A DNA stretch of 35,494 nt from Vairimorpha apis BRL 01 (Eukaryota; Microsporidia; Nosematidae), in contig KE647186.1 in NCBI GenBank assembly GCA_000447185.1, forward strand, positions 1-35,494, given 5' to 3'. Under the pieces are notes generated by a model. It did not search any database. It was not told the DNA's origin and saw only the letters and a list, made by a program, of their open reading frames with translations. This document shows, piece after piece, positions 11,745 through 24,686 of the stretch. The translations under genes and the position numbers were made by a program. Position 1 is the first letter of the stretch. Each line of letters begins with the position of its first letter.

Positions 11745-13769
11745 CTATTTCAATATGTCTTCTTGTAAATTCGAGTCAATTATTTTTTCATATATTTTTG
11801 CAAGATGATTTATTGTATTAATAGTCTTAACATATAGTCGACAAGTTAAAGAATCTCCAGAAGACATTTTTGTACTGAATATAATTAAAAGATATCTCGT
11901 CATTAAATATAATGTTTCTCTTTCAGCCATTAGAAAGAGTCTTTAATAATAGTACATAAGTTATCTATAGCCTGATAACTCTACGTTTTAATTTTTGTTT
12001 TATCTCAATTTACATGTATGATTTTTGTGCAAGTTCAAGTTTTTTCCATGTTATAGAATTTATATCGTATATAAACTTTAATAGGTTTTAAAAGAAAAAG
12101 GTGAGGATTGTATCCTCTTCAATTTAGATTAAGGTTGTCCTCTGTTAAGTATTTCTATTTATTTATCTATTTTTATCATAGTAAGAAACATACAATTTCC
12201 TCTTAATAAAATATAGACTGCGTTTTGATTCAAATCTAAGTAAGTATAATCATTCTCTACAGCTTTATTGCATTTGTCCAATGTTTGACAATAACTTTAA
12301 ATCAAATGCTTTAATTCTTTAATGTTGGTAGGTTTAAGATGTTTCAATTATATGTTGTAGTTAACAAAAACCATTTCGTGCTCGTTTATTGATTTGTAAA
12401 AAATTAAATTAAAGTGCAAATATAAAAAAATCTTATATCTAGAAAGCAGATTATCTTTAATTTTTGTAAATAAATGTAATTTTCATGCCAACATTTTCTT
12501 AGATTAATTTGGTATTTGTAATGTTCAGAATTTCAATAAAAGTTTTTTTTTGCAATAGTATTTATTAGTAAATTTTCTAATAATACATCTAAATGATTAT
12601 TTTTATAATTGTTTAAATTCTTTTACTAAACTTTTATGGCATTACAATTTATTTCCAAAAGTTTGAATTTATATTTGAACTATAAAAGTTTATAAAAAGA
12701 TAGATGATTCTAATATAACTAACACATTTGATAATTCTTTTTAATCATACATCCTAAACAGATATATACATAATACAAATAAAAGTAGAAACAATACAAA
12801 TTTTTTAAACATCTCTCATTATTTGTTTATAAAAAAATTTCTAACTCTGATCATAATTTCATTTTTCATCTAAAATTCAAGTTTTTAATACATTTAGGAA
12901 GATAACTGTGTTAACTAAGCTAAATTCGTTCTTTACATCTTTTAAACCTATTGTTTTTATGCTTTTTTAACAAATATAGAGTTTTGTCTATTATTAACTC
13001 TCTTAATTTTTTTTGTTTCATACTGGATACAAATAAGTAAATTAAGCATTTCTACATAATTTTTCATCACTTTCTTGACATATGCAATAGTCAATTTATA
13101 GAGATTAAACATCAAGGTTATTGGTAAGGCTTTAATGCTTTAATTAACAATGCTTTTTGAATAAGTTATGACTTGAAATAATAGAATCAATCATTTTGAC
13201 AAGTTCTTTCAATCATGTATATATAATAACTTTGTATAATTATTTATGCAGTGAAATTATCTTTAAAAAAAAAGTTTTCAACATAATAAATACTAGTTGT
13301 TTTTAGCATTTTAGGTAATTTAGCAATTAAAAAATTAGTTATTGCCTAAAATTTATTAAATACATTATTTTCTAAAAATATTCAACAAAATCTTCAGAAT
13401 CAAGTTTTAATTTCACACAATAAATAGTAATATTAATTTAAACAGTATAAATAAATGTTAAAAATGCTTTTTTAAAAGATCACTATAACTTATGAGTTTA
13501 TATAAGCAAAACAATAATTATGCTTTTTAAAAGTTCCTTATGTAGTCATTTCTAAAATTTAACTTTATATTTTATTTATTCAAAAATTTATGTTAAAGTC
13601 TCAAATGTATCTGTAGCATTATCTACTATAAAATTTAACTAAATCTATTTCCTTTTATAATTGGTTTATTTAGTAGTCATACTTTCAGATTTTGATTTTG
13701 ACATTTATTTATGTGACCTTAAAAATTAAACATTTTAAATTTACCCAAGATTAATGTGCTTTTGTTTAT
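11745..13769 (-). pseudogene. Long decayed ORF of unknown family, copy 1 (cut by the gap)
   Basis: This is the counterpart of the decayed minus-strand gene at 15081-17770, truncated on its 5' side by the N gap. The 3'-most piece (11745-11930, 61 codons) differs from its partner by a single residue (Arg against Gln). Upstream in the same direction, a stretch around 12140-12480 reads as protein-like sequence (NEHEMVFVNYNI, KPTNIKELKHLI, CNKAVENDYTYLDLNQN) broken by two stops. The same stops and most indels occur in both copies, so the gene was already dead before the copies diverged. Family and function are not recognised. Confidence 0.6.
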
Positions 13770-13789
13770 NNNNNNNNNNNNNNNNNNNN
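13770..13789. other. Assembly gap, 20 Ns
   Basis: A run of exactly 20 undetermined bases. The two copies of the repeated segment end and begin flush with it, as expected when two contigs were joined by a fixed-size placeholder. Confidence 1.
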
Positions 13790-14025
13790 TAACTAAATAT
13801 TAAATTTTATAAAATAATTTTGTTTATTTTATGTTTTTATAAAAATCAAATTCTTATGTTTTTTTTATTTTATAAACCAATAAATTTAATTTTTTTCAGT
13901 AATTTTATTTCTAATTTTTTATATATCAACAATGTAAATAAAATATTTGATCTTATTATAAAAATATTATAAGTCGTTTAATCTGAATACAATAATTCAA
14001 TTTGGTATATAAATTTCAAATTAAG

Positions 14026-14029
14026 TTAA
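14026..14029. other. Empty TTAA target site of the 860 bp element
   Basis: The left flank 'ttcaaattaag' and right flank 'atggta.taaaattgatatgg' match the outer flanks of the element in copy 1. A single TTAA is present, as expected for a pre-insertion site or a precise piggyBac excision. Confidence 0.93.
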
Positions 14030-14632
14030 TTTTGATGGTAGTAAAATTGATATGGTGATTATAAATAATTTTTATTCATATTAATTTTAAATTTTCTATT
14101 GTAATGTAATGCCATTCTAAGCTCCCACATATAAACTCAAAATATCAATTTTACCACTATGGTATGATTATATGATTTATTGTAATTGTAAATAGCAATT
14201 TTTTTATGTAATAAAATATTTATTTATTTTATTTTGTGATGTTTGATTTTTATATTGTTGTATTGCTTCATATGATTAGCAAATAAATCATGTTTTTAAT
14301 TTTTTCTATTTCTGTCATCTTAAATAATTAAAACTTATTAAATTTGTTTAAGAAATCAAATTCTCTTATTTTATCAATAAAAAAAATATGAAATATTGTA
14401 TTTTAAGTTTATATTGTTTTGTTATAAAAAATTCACTCTCATTTCAGCTCTTCAATTTTATATACAAACTCTAAAAAAAACTTTTTTTATCTTTATATAA
14501 CTAATTGTTCATTAAAACTGCAAATAAAAACATTTTATAATCAATTTTTTGTAATTATATGATTTTGTGATAATATTATATCTTATTGTTTACGCATAAC
14601 AGATAACTTTGTAATTTTTATCTCATTGTAGG

Positions 14633-14680
14633 TATTTTTATATTTTTATATTTTTATATTTTTATATTTTTATATTTTTA
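14633..14680. repeat. 8 bp VNTR (TATTTTTA) x6, allele in copy 2
   Basis: Six perfect units of TATTTTTA, compared with two at 11335-11350 in the partner copy. Confidence 0.95.
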
Positions 14681-15080
14681 TAAATATATTTCGATCCTGA
14701 AACTCACATATTGCACTAACTTCTCTAGTATTTCATTTTTATGTTTTTATCATATTGACAATTTTTTAATTTATATTAAAGGGTCGGATCATATCCTGTA
14801 CAGTTTTATGTTATTTATTTTAATTTTACTATCATGGAAGATTTTTATGTTTTTTAATGACTTTAAATGAACCGTTTTAAAAAAATAATAATTAATTTTA
14901 AAAGATTATCTAATAAAAACCAAATATTTAATGTCTATCATTTTACGTGATATACATATGTATATAGTATTTTATCAACTTTTATCATGCAAGATCATTT
15001 TCTATAATCTTAACACAAAAGGCTGTGCATCTTTTAAACTTTTTATATTTTTATTATCTAGAAGAAGATATAGACATCTA

Positions 15081-17770
15081 CTATTTCAATATGTCTTCTT
15101 GTAAATTCGAGTCAATTATTTTTTCATATATTTTTGCAAGATGATTTATTGTATTAATAGTCTTAACATATAGTTGACAAGTTAAAGAATCTCCAGAAGA
15201 CATTTTTGTACTGAATATAATTAAAAGATATCTCGTCATTAAATATAATGTTTCTCTTTCAGCCATTAGAAAGAGTCTTTAATAATAGTACATAAGTTAT
15301 CTATAGCCTGATAACTCTACGTTTTAATTTTTGTTTTATCTCAATTTACATGTATGATTTTTGTGCAAGTTCAAGTTTTTTCCATGTTATAGAATTTATA
15401 TCGTATATAAACTTTAATAGGTTTTAAAAGAAAAAGGTGAGGATTGTAATCCTCTTAGATTTTGATTAAGGTTGTCCTCTGTTAAGTATTTCTATTTATT
15501 TATCTAGTTTTCTCATAGTAAGAAGCATACAATTTCTCTTAATAAAATATAGACTGCGTTTTGATTCAAATCTAAGTAAGTATAATCATTCTCTAAAGCT
15601 TTATTGCATTTGTCCAATGTTTGACAATAACTTTAAATCAAATGCTTTAATTCTTTAATGTTGGTAGGTTTAAGATGTTTTAATTATATGTTGTAGTTAA
15701 CAAAAACCATTTCGTGCTCGTTTATTGATTTGTAAAAAATTTAAATTAAAGTGCAAATATAAAAAAATCTTATATCTAGAAAGCAGATTATCTTTAATTT
15801 TTGTAAATAAATGTAATTTTCATGCCAACATTTTCTTAGATTAATTTGGTATTTGTAATGCTCAGAATTTCAATAAAAGTTTTTTTTGCAATAGTATTTA
15901 TTAGTAAATTTTCTAATAATACATCTAAATGATTATTTTTATAATTGTTTAAATTCTTTTACTAAACTTTTATGGCATTACCATTTATTTCCAAAAGTTT
16001 GAATTTATATTTGAACAATAAAAGTTTATAAAAAGATAGATGATTCTAATATAACTAACACATTTGATAATTCTGTTTAATCATACATCCTAATCAGATA
16101 TATACATAATACAAATAAAAGTAGAAACAATACAAATTTTTTAAACATCTCTCTTTATTTGTTTATAAAAAACTTTCTAACTCTGATCATAATTTCATTT
16201 TTCATCTAAAATTCAAGTTTTTAATACAGTTAGGAAGATAACTGTGTTAACTAGTCTAAATTCGTTCTTTACATCTTTAAACCTATTGTTTTTATGCTTT
16301 TTTAACAAATATAGAGTTTTGTCTATTATTAACTTTCTTAATTTTTTTTGTTTCATACTGGATACAAAAAGTAAATTAAGCATTTCTACATAATTTTTCA
16401 TCACTTTCTTGACATATGCAATAGTCAATTCATAGAGATTAAACATCAAGGTTATTGGTAAGGCTTTAATGCTTTAATTAACAATGCTTTTTGAATTAGT
16501 TATGACTTGAAATAATAGAATCAATGATTTTGACAAGTTCTTTCAATCATGTATATATAATAACTTTGTATAATTATTTATGCAGTGAAATTATCTTTAA
16601 AAAAAAAGTTTTCAACATAATAAATACTAGTTGTTTTTAGCATTTTAGGTAATTTAGCAATTAAAAAATTAGTTATTGCCTAAAATTTATTAAATACATT
16701 ATTTTCTAAAAATATTCAACAAAATCTTCAGAATCAAGTTTTAATTTCACACAATAAATAGTAATATTAATTTAAATAGTATAAATATATGTTAAAAATG
16801 CTTTTAGTAAAAGATACTATAACTTATGAATTTATATAAGCAAAACAATAATTATGCTTTTTAAAAGTTCCTTATGTAGTCATTTCTAAAATTTTACTTT
16901 ATATTCTAATTAATTCAATAATTTATGTTAAAGTCTCAAATGTATCTGTAGCATTTTCTACTACAAAATTTAACTAAATCATTATTTCCTTGTATATTTG
17001 GTTTTTTAGTAGTCATACTTTCAGATTTTGATTTTGACATTTATTTATGTACCTTAAAAAAATTAAACATTTTAAATTTACCCAAGATTAATGTGCTTTT
17101 GTTTATAAATTGTATCTTTTTAGCATATTTGGTCATTTTATAGAAAGATATATGTTATTTTTTGTGATGAAAAACGTTTAAATTTTATTAAATCAAACAA
17201 TTTAAGAAGTTTAGTAAATTATAGTTAACTTTTTCAAATGATATTTCCAATCTTTTAGAATTTAACTATTTTTATTTTTTAATACTTTATATTTTATTCA
17301 AAAATAGTTTTTACTTGAAGTTGGTTATTAAAAGTATAGTAGCTATATTTATCAGTTGTTATAAAATCTCTTTATACCATTTTTTTTCATCATCTAGGGA
17401 ATTTTTAGTTAGTACCATGTATTCTTAAATTTGAAATTTTTATTTTTTAAGACTCTAAACGATAATATTTAAACTTGTTCAAAAATATTTCTACTTTGAC
17501 ACATTTGTTTTAATAGAATATTTAAAACTTCTTACACGTTAAATTAATTTTTATTTTCGGCCAATCATCTTCTCTTTCAGAAATACTTTACACTACTAAA
17601 TCAAATGTAATTATTCACTTCTTAAGATAATTTAAACATTCTTGACTAATATGTTTAAAGATTCAAAAATATGTATCTTTACTCTTAGGTTTTGTTTTTT
17701 GTTTTTTCTTAATCAGCTCTTAATTTCTTTTTAAAATATATTAATAATAATGTTTAAAGCATAATCTTAA
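15081..17770 (-). pseudogene. Long decayed ORF of unknown family (up to about 900 codons)
   Basis: Minus-strand translation shows a chain of protein-like segments in the same direction, each broken by stops or frame changes. From upstream: a segment with ERE-DDWPKIKIN (about 17540-17570), EYMVLTKNSLDDEKKWYKE (about 17370-17420), MTKYAKKIQFINKSTL (about 17090-17140), MSKSKSESMTTKKP (about 17000-17045), a 78-codon open piece (16213-16449) with NLYELTIAYVKKVMKNY, DVLLENLLINTIAKKTFIEI (about 15885-15950), NEHEMVFVNYNI and CNKAVENDYTYLDLNQN (about 15540-15730), and finally a 61-codon open piece (15081-15266) with MSSGDSLTC. The composition is Lys/Asn/Leu/Ile-rich and mostly helical, with no zinc finger, polymerase, protease or transposase motif I can name. 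It may be a degraded host gene, a viral insertion or a large element-encoded protein. Boundaries are approximate; the 5' end is the least certain. Confidence 0.55.
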
Positions 17771-18769
17771 AAAAAATTTATATATAAAGTATTTTGATTT
17801 AATTTATTTTTTTTAAATCTCATATCATATATATAATAAAGTTAAATATTGTTATATTTTTATTTGTATATTTTTAAATTTTAAACATACTTTTATAAAT
17901 TTACTTCAATTATGTTTATTTTCCCTCAAACATTCTTTAAACGTAAAAACTACTAAAAATTTTACATTATAAAAAATATTCTATTATTACACAATATCGA
18001 ATATCTTTTAAAATAAATTCATAATTTTAAATTTCTTAAAATTATGTGATGTTTATGTTTATTAAATGTTTTTATAAAAATGAATAATTATTTTATTTAT
18101 TAAAAAAAATCTTAACAATATTTTCATTTTCTATAAAAAAATAATTTATATATTTAAAAATAATTTGTAAAAATTATATAAAAAATATTTTATTGCAAAA
18201 TTTATTTATAATTTTTATGTGACATAATACCAAATTTAATTCACATAACTTACATTAAATAAAACTTTTTGAAATTTAATTAAAAATCACATACAAATAT
18301 TTTAGTGGATTAATAATATATATAAATGTTTACTTTATACTTTGTATATTTTTAAATAAAAATAATTTAGAGATTTATTATAAAAGTAATAATATTAAAT
18401 TATATTACACTTTAAAGTTATGGTTTCTATAACCTTATAAATAAAATACATGTAAAATTACATTATATATAGATTATAAATTAATAAAATATTTAGATAC
18501 CATTATATTAATAACATTTAATAAAAATTTGTAAATAATACAAAAAAATCATAAATTAATGATGTATTGTACATTTCTTTGTTTATATTTAAATTAATAA
18601 TATAATTTAATACAATGTAATTAAAACAATTAAAATATTATAATAATGAGTTAAAAAGTAAAACGTTAATATAAACTACACATTTATTAATTACAACTAA
18701 ATAATATTTTTATTAAAGGTTAATTTCATTTTATTGTCGCTTAAGTATCAAAATAGTTCACTTAAAAAG
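17771..18769. other. AT-rich intergenic stretch
   Basis: Very A/T-rich with long homopolymer runs and no supportable gene. Confidence 0.6.
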
Positions 18770-19500
18770 TAAGTTTTCGTTGCAATTGTTCTCAGCTAAT
18801 ATCAGTTCGCCTCCTCTACTGTATTCCAACGAAACTTATTCTGAAGTTTTCTTGAAAGTCACAAATTGTATGTAAGCTTCAAATAGGTATGAATTTTCAA
18901 CTCTTTCTGTATTTTCCGTGATATTTAGTGAATATATCATCCCATGTTAACACATATGAAATTTTCCTTGTCTTACACCTATGTATTGTACCTAGTTTAT
19001 TAGAAAACTATAGTACTTTCAAAGTTTATATATCTATATTTGTTGTATTTTGTCAATAAATGTGACTTTTATTTCAACTATGAGAATCTCTCTAGATTTC
19101 TCATATAATATTACAATAACGGGTTTATTATATTATTTTGATATCGATTTTTATTGTGATATCGATTCTTATTTCTATAAATTTATTAGCCACTATCTGT
19201 TTAACTGAGTATGTTCTTAGCCTTTTTCTTTGATAGCTCAATGTTATATTATTTGCACAAAAGAAAATGCAATCATTTGATAATTTCATTGTGGCGTTCA
19301 TATAATCGTGCCCTAACATTTTCTCACAAAGCATAACCATTCGATTTATTGTTTTTATCAACTGGTTACAATGTTAGCGCATGTTGCTATCATTAAAAAA
19401 TTTTGCTTCTATCTTGTAAAAAACACCACTTACCTTTTTGTCTCTCAGAATATTTTTTTGCAGCCACATCGATAAATCTTTTAACAAAACTAATTTGTTT
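18770..19500 (-). pseudogene. Decayed R4/Dong-like LINE fragment: finger and restriction-like endonuclease
   Basis: The minus strand carries the C-terminal half of an R4-clade LINE protein. Reading downstream: a CFLQDRSKIF block at about 19410-19440, then HCNQ...MLCEKMLGHDY (degraded CCHC finger), a stretch with RKRLRTYSVKQIVANKFIEIR leading into the nuclease, then EKSREILIVEIKVT (the D/EXK-type strand), NKLGTIHRCK, SYVLTWDDIFTKYHGKYRKS and finally FEAYIQF. The same blocks occur in the same order in the 24.7-28.2 kb element (KELGLIHKCK, YVMTW, TKYHSKYRREL, EAYIQF). Part of it stays open for 77 codons at 19128-19361. Stops elsewhere show it is dead. It differs clearly from the other copies and lies on the opposite strand, so it is an independent insertion. 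Coding traces may extend upstream to about 19720. Confidence 0.82.
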
Positions 19501-19719
19501 TAAGCTTGACTATTAACTTTTTGTGATAAAAATAACAACAACTATATTATTAATGTAAAAAACACGTTTTCAGTTTCAAGAAAAATGAAAATTTTTTCTG
19601 TGCCAAAAAAACCTCTTTCTCATAACATGAATTAATTTTACAACTGAAAATATAGTTATAAAATGAAATTGTGACAAAGACTTTTGGAAGAGCTTTAAAA
19701 GCTTAGGTAACTCTCCACA

Positions 19720-22700
19720 AGAGACTTAGTTCATACATGTTTGTTTTTATTAAAAATACTTTTATCTATGTTTTTATGTAGTGTTAATATGTTCTTCATC
19801 TTCTCTTCTTATTTACTTATTTTATAGGAGTTAATCTCTATTTATATTTTATTTGTTCTAGAAAATAAAATAAATTAACACATAAATTAAATGATATGTA
19901 AAAAATGATAAATTGAACGTTGTTGTAATTTTTTTACCACAAAAAAATATTTTAAATTGTTTCTGCAATTATTCTGTACAATTTAATGATATTTATAAAA
20001 ATTAAATGTTGATATGAAACACGATTATTTCATAATTATTTAAGATCAAACTATATTTTAACAAAAATTTTAATAGTTTGCAGATGTAAAAATTAATATA
20101 CTTGAAATTCACTTTATTTAATATCAATTTTTAAAATTTTAATTTTTTGTATTTTTAAAACTAACATACAAAATATATTTTATGAGTATCATAAATTCTT
20201 TTATAACAATCAAATATATATAATCACTAATTAAATATTTTTTAATTTTTTCCAAACAATTTAAATGATGTGGTTTTTAATTTGTTGTAAAAAATTTATA
20301 ACACTTAATATTATATAACAGTAATTTAAATTAATATTTAAGAAAAACTTTAAATTATTTTTACATTTAGTTTTATTTATAAAATTTCTCAAAATATCTT
20401 ATTCTTCAAAACTAAATTAATTTATATTGTTATTTTCTCAAGATCAGTTTATAAACATAGTATAAATATTTTATTTCATATAAATATATGGTTTTATATA
20501 TTTAAAAATGATTATTTTTTATTTATTTGTTAACAAAATCAGTAAATTTTATAAGTTCAAATTTGTTCTTATTTTTAAATGCGTGTTTTAACATAAAAGT
20601 ATTATATAATTATGACACCATAATTTATAGAAAAAATTCTTAAAAGTTATCATTTCAAGCATAATATAAATATTTAATGAAAAAATATTTTTAAAACGCT
20701 AAATTTTTTTATTATTTGTTTGTGCGTAATGATTGCTTATTATTACTAATTTATGATCAAAAAATTTATAAATAAAAATTTTAAGTAATTATTTTTATAT
20801 AATATTTTAAAATAGTTTTAAATTAATATCATTTCAAAGCTTTGACAATTATTTTAATTATTATGAAAAAATGATGCACGTATACAATAAAGTAATTAAT
20901 TAAAACTTATATTTTTTAATTAAAAACAGTATAATTATTTAATTTAATATTTATAAATAACATATAAAATGATACATGATATTAAATAAAATTTTGATTA
21001 GAATGAATCAATAAATTCATATACTAATTATTTTTTTATCTCATCAAAAAAGATCATTATTACAACTAACAAAAATTAAATAAAATCAAAAGATTTAAGT
21101 TGTTAGTTTTTATTCAACTATCTTTTTTAATTTTTTTCCAAATTTGGATTAACAATTTTTTTTTAATATTTTAGATAAATTAAATTAAATCTATTTTATT
21201 TTTCGTAACAATTAGTATATTATATTATGAATATATTTATACAGTTTAATTTTAAATTTTTCATTTTTATTATTTCGAGGATTTTTTGTTTTGATTATGT
21301 TGAGTTTTGAAAACTCGATAAAGGTAATTCATTAATTTAATATTTGCTAATTATTAAATAGTTTTTAAATTTCTTCTTTTCTTAGCTCATTCTCTTTTTC
21401 AATCTAAAGAAATGAAACTAATGTCTTCTTAATTACGATAAATTATATGTATACATTTTATTTGGATTAAATTTCTAGCTCTATGATATACTTACATTTA
21501 TACTTGATAATCACATTATATAATTTTATTAATAATGAGCTATTCATATTAGTTATTTATGTATATGTTTAGAAAAAATGCCTTAGGCTCAATTATTTAT
21601 TTTTTATCCTCAACAACAGTCATACAGAATTGATTAAAATTCAAATTTTTATATTATAAATCTTCTTTGTTTTTTTTCGACTAAAACAAAGATTAAAGTT
21701 TTATTTTTTCAGACTAAGTTATAGTTGATATCTTTATATCCACTCGCATCTTAGAACTGTTATTATACATAACCTCTTAAATTAAATGAATTCTTATATT
21801 TTAAAAATCATTTTTTTAAGAAAACAGATTTTACATATAATCCTCTAATTTTAGATTCGCATATATTCAAAACCAATTGTTAAATCTCGATTAGAAGCTA
21901 AATGATCAATTGTCTTCTATTAGATTTACAGTAGAAATCTTCCCTTTCTTATTGCAAAAGATATTTATATACTGATCAAGCAATAAATTGCTTTTGACTT
22001 AACCTTATTATATTTATTTTATATATTAAAATAAATTTTTCTTTTTATATCAAATTGTTTTTTAAATTATTTTGGTTTTACATAAGAAAATTTATTTTAA
22101 ATGTTAAAAATTTGTATGTAAAATATTTTTATTTAATATAATTATTAAAATAAGGAAAGAAAAAAATATTTAATATCTATGATAGTTTTTATGTTTATAT
22201 AGTAAAAATTTTCAATCATGTTTATTTATAATAAAATACAACTTTCTTTAGATATGAATTAAATTTTTTTATTGTGATTCTTATTTATTTAAAAAAATAA
22301 AAACATATAAATATTTTTTTTAAATCGAAAAATAATATTACTTTTAAATTGTATCATATATATTTAAAATTAAAAACAAATTGTTTAATTTATAATTTTT
22401 AAGAGATAACAAATATTTGATGGATTAAACAATTTGTTTTAAATTTGATTTAACATTAAAAACGAAAATATAATATTTATGCTAATTATTTAAAGGTGTT
22501 ATCATAAATAAAAATTTTTAACCTTTTAATTAATTATTTCAAAGCAAAATATAATTAATGTGTTAAATTGTGCAAAAAAGTTTTCTTTTTTAAGTAATTT
22601 ATGTTTAATTGAAAATTTACATCTTTTGTAAAAACAATAAATATTTTTAAAATTTATAGAATATTTTTTAAAAAAGATGTTTTATATGTTGAAAAATAGT

Positions 22701-24686
22701 TATCAATTTTTTAATGTTTGTATTATTTATATTAAAAACATAATTTCATTTAATTTTATTTTGTTTTAAAAGAAATTAAAGAGTCAACTATAGATTATTT
22801 TCGACAATTTATATTAAATATATGATTGTATAAAATTTTATTATGTTTCATATATTAAAGTAAAAAAATTTATTTCATGATTAAAAATATATAGTAATGC
22901 ATAAAATTATTTTAATAAATATTTATTATATTAAATAATTTTTTTCAGAAAACATAATAGTATGGTTTTGTTTTTTTTCATATCATTTAATAGTAAAACA
23001 GATTAAATTATGTTAAATTTGAGAAATATCAAATGATTTAGATTACATTAAATTTTATACTAATTTTTTAAAGGTATTATTATTTATATTTCGAAAAACT
23101 ACATCTTTCGTATTTAAAATAAAATTTAATCACATATAAATTTTAAAACAAAATTAAAAAGTCAAATATTATTTTACGAATTAAAAATTATAAATTTATT
23201 ATTTTCGAAAATATCTTATTACAAATAATTGCTAAATTTTTGCTTAAGCAAATTTACGAATAATTTTTTTACATTGTAAAGTTAAATATTTACGATTTGT
23301 TTAAAAATGTACTAAATTGATTGATTATATGCAAAAATTGTATATTATATGTTAATTATTAACTTTTTCTAGAATTTAACAAATAATTAATAGTTATACT
23401 TATTAAAATAATTAATTTTATCTATATATAGTAAAATGTTCTAAATAATTTTATTCACTATGTTAATATTTTTTAAGAATATGTATTTAATAAAGATTAA
23501 AAAATGCATATTCAAAAATATTAAAACTTTATCTTATTAAACGCTAAATAAATTTCTTAATTTAATTTTTTATTTTATTTAATATAGTAAGTACATTCAC
23601 ATGCAAAAGTACCTTTTTTAATAATAATAAAAAAATTTTATTGGCAAATTTATATTTCTATCAACGTTTTTTAAATAAATTAAATGTTAATTGACAAAAA
23701 ATTATTTTTAACTTATGGTCCGTTAATCGTTTTAAAAAAAATAATTCTTAATTTTTTTTATCTTGACATAAAATTTTATATATTTCAAATTTTATTAAAA
23801 ATTAAAGTATAATTATACTACTTATTCTAAACACAAAACTAAATGTAAATATTTTTTTATTAAAAAAACGGAATATAATATTAATAAAATATCATCATAT
23901 TTGTAATATCCTGTCAAAAAATTATTTCTTGATTTGTATTTTTTTTATAAAGTGCAAAAACAAAAAAAATGTTTAAGAAATTTAAATTTTATTACGTTTT
24001 TAAAACATGTATATTTTTTTCTTAAATTTTAACATTTATTTAAAAAATAAAAATTTTAGCAGGAAAAATTCAAATATATTTTATTTTATACAAAAAGTAT
24101 ATTTTTAAAAAATCTTTAACTTAAATAAAGAAATAAAAATATAATAAAAACAAAGTTATTAAAAACTATAAATATCATTTTGTTTTTTAGATCTAATTAT
24201 TTCTAAGTATGTAAATGTTAAGTGTTATAATAGTAATTATTAAATAAAAATTTTAAAAATATAAAAATAAGATGTGAAGGATATTTAAATTATATTTAAA
24301 GACGAAATACAATAAAATAATAAGATATATGAAAGTTTATTTATGTAAATATAATTAATAAACTATCTAAAAATAGAAACACATAATCTTTTAATGTATT
24401 GTACAAACATAAGTAGTATTTTATTCAAAGATAGTGATAATATTTTAAAATGTAATTATTTTACAAATCAATTAAGATGGGATTGATTTAAACAAAAAAT
24501 TTTTAAATATTCAGTGAATAAACTAGTAAAGTTTTTAATAAAAAGTTTTATTGTATTTTTAATTATTTTTACAAATATTATGAGAAATAAAGACATGATT
24601 TATTTATAATACAATTATTAAGTTTGTTAGAATATAGTGCAAAAATTAATTTTATATTATAACATGGTTTTGTTGATAAAAAAGTA
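19720..24686. other. AT-rich intergenic desert, about 5 kb
   Basis: Extremely A/T-rich. Slightly more mixed patches at 21290-21990 gave no coherent translation or RNA structure that I could support. Confidence 0.55.

Larger units (their letters stand above)
9626..13769. repeat. Direct repeat copy 1 (about 3.3 kb segment plus an 860 bp insertion), ends at gap
   Basis: The sequence from 'taactaaatatta' at 9626 to 'gtgcttttgtttat' at 13769 is repeated at 13790-17106 with only scattered substitutions and small indels. Examples are the shared blocks 'gggtcggatcatatcctgtacag' and 'aaaggctgtgcatctttt'. The largest difference is the 860 bp transposon at 9868-10727 plus its duplicated TTAA. The next largest is an 8 bp unit present twice here (11335-11350) and six times in the other copy. 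This copy stops flush with the N gap. It looks like one of two alleles rather than a true tandem duplication, though the sequence alone cannot exclude the latter. Confidence 0.95.
13790..17106. repeat. Direct repeat copy 2 (empty-site allele)
   Basis: Second copy of the segment at 9626-13769, starting directly after the gap and continuing into unique sequence after 17106. It lacks the piggyBac-type insertion: a single TTAA at 14026-14029 sits between flanks matching those outside the element in copy 1. It has six units of the 8 bp VNTR (14633-14680) where copy 1 has two. Removing the insertion and its extra TTAA leaves copy 1 at 3280 bp against 3317 bp here; the VNTR accounts for 32 bp of that difference. 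Confidence 0.95.

Noticed and set aside
9626..17106. Long-terminal-repeat element with the two copies as LTRs
   Set aside because: The copies are 3.3 kb, separated only by Ns, and contain a decayed gene and a transposon. There is no internal retroelement between them.
15081..17770. Naming the decayed ORF as a specific viral gene
   Set aside because: The helical Lys/Asn/Leu-rich composition resembles proteins from AT-rich DNA viruses, but no diagnostic motif is visible, so an assignment would be a guess.
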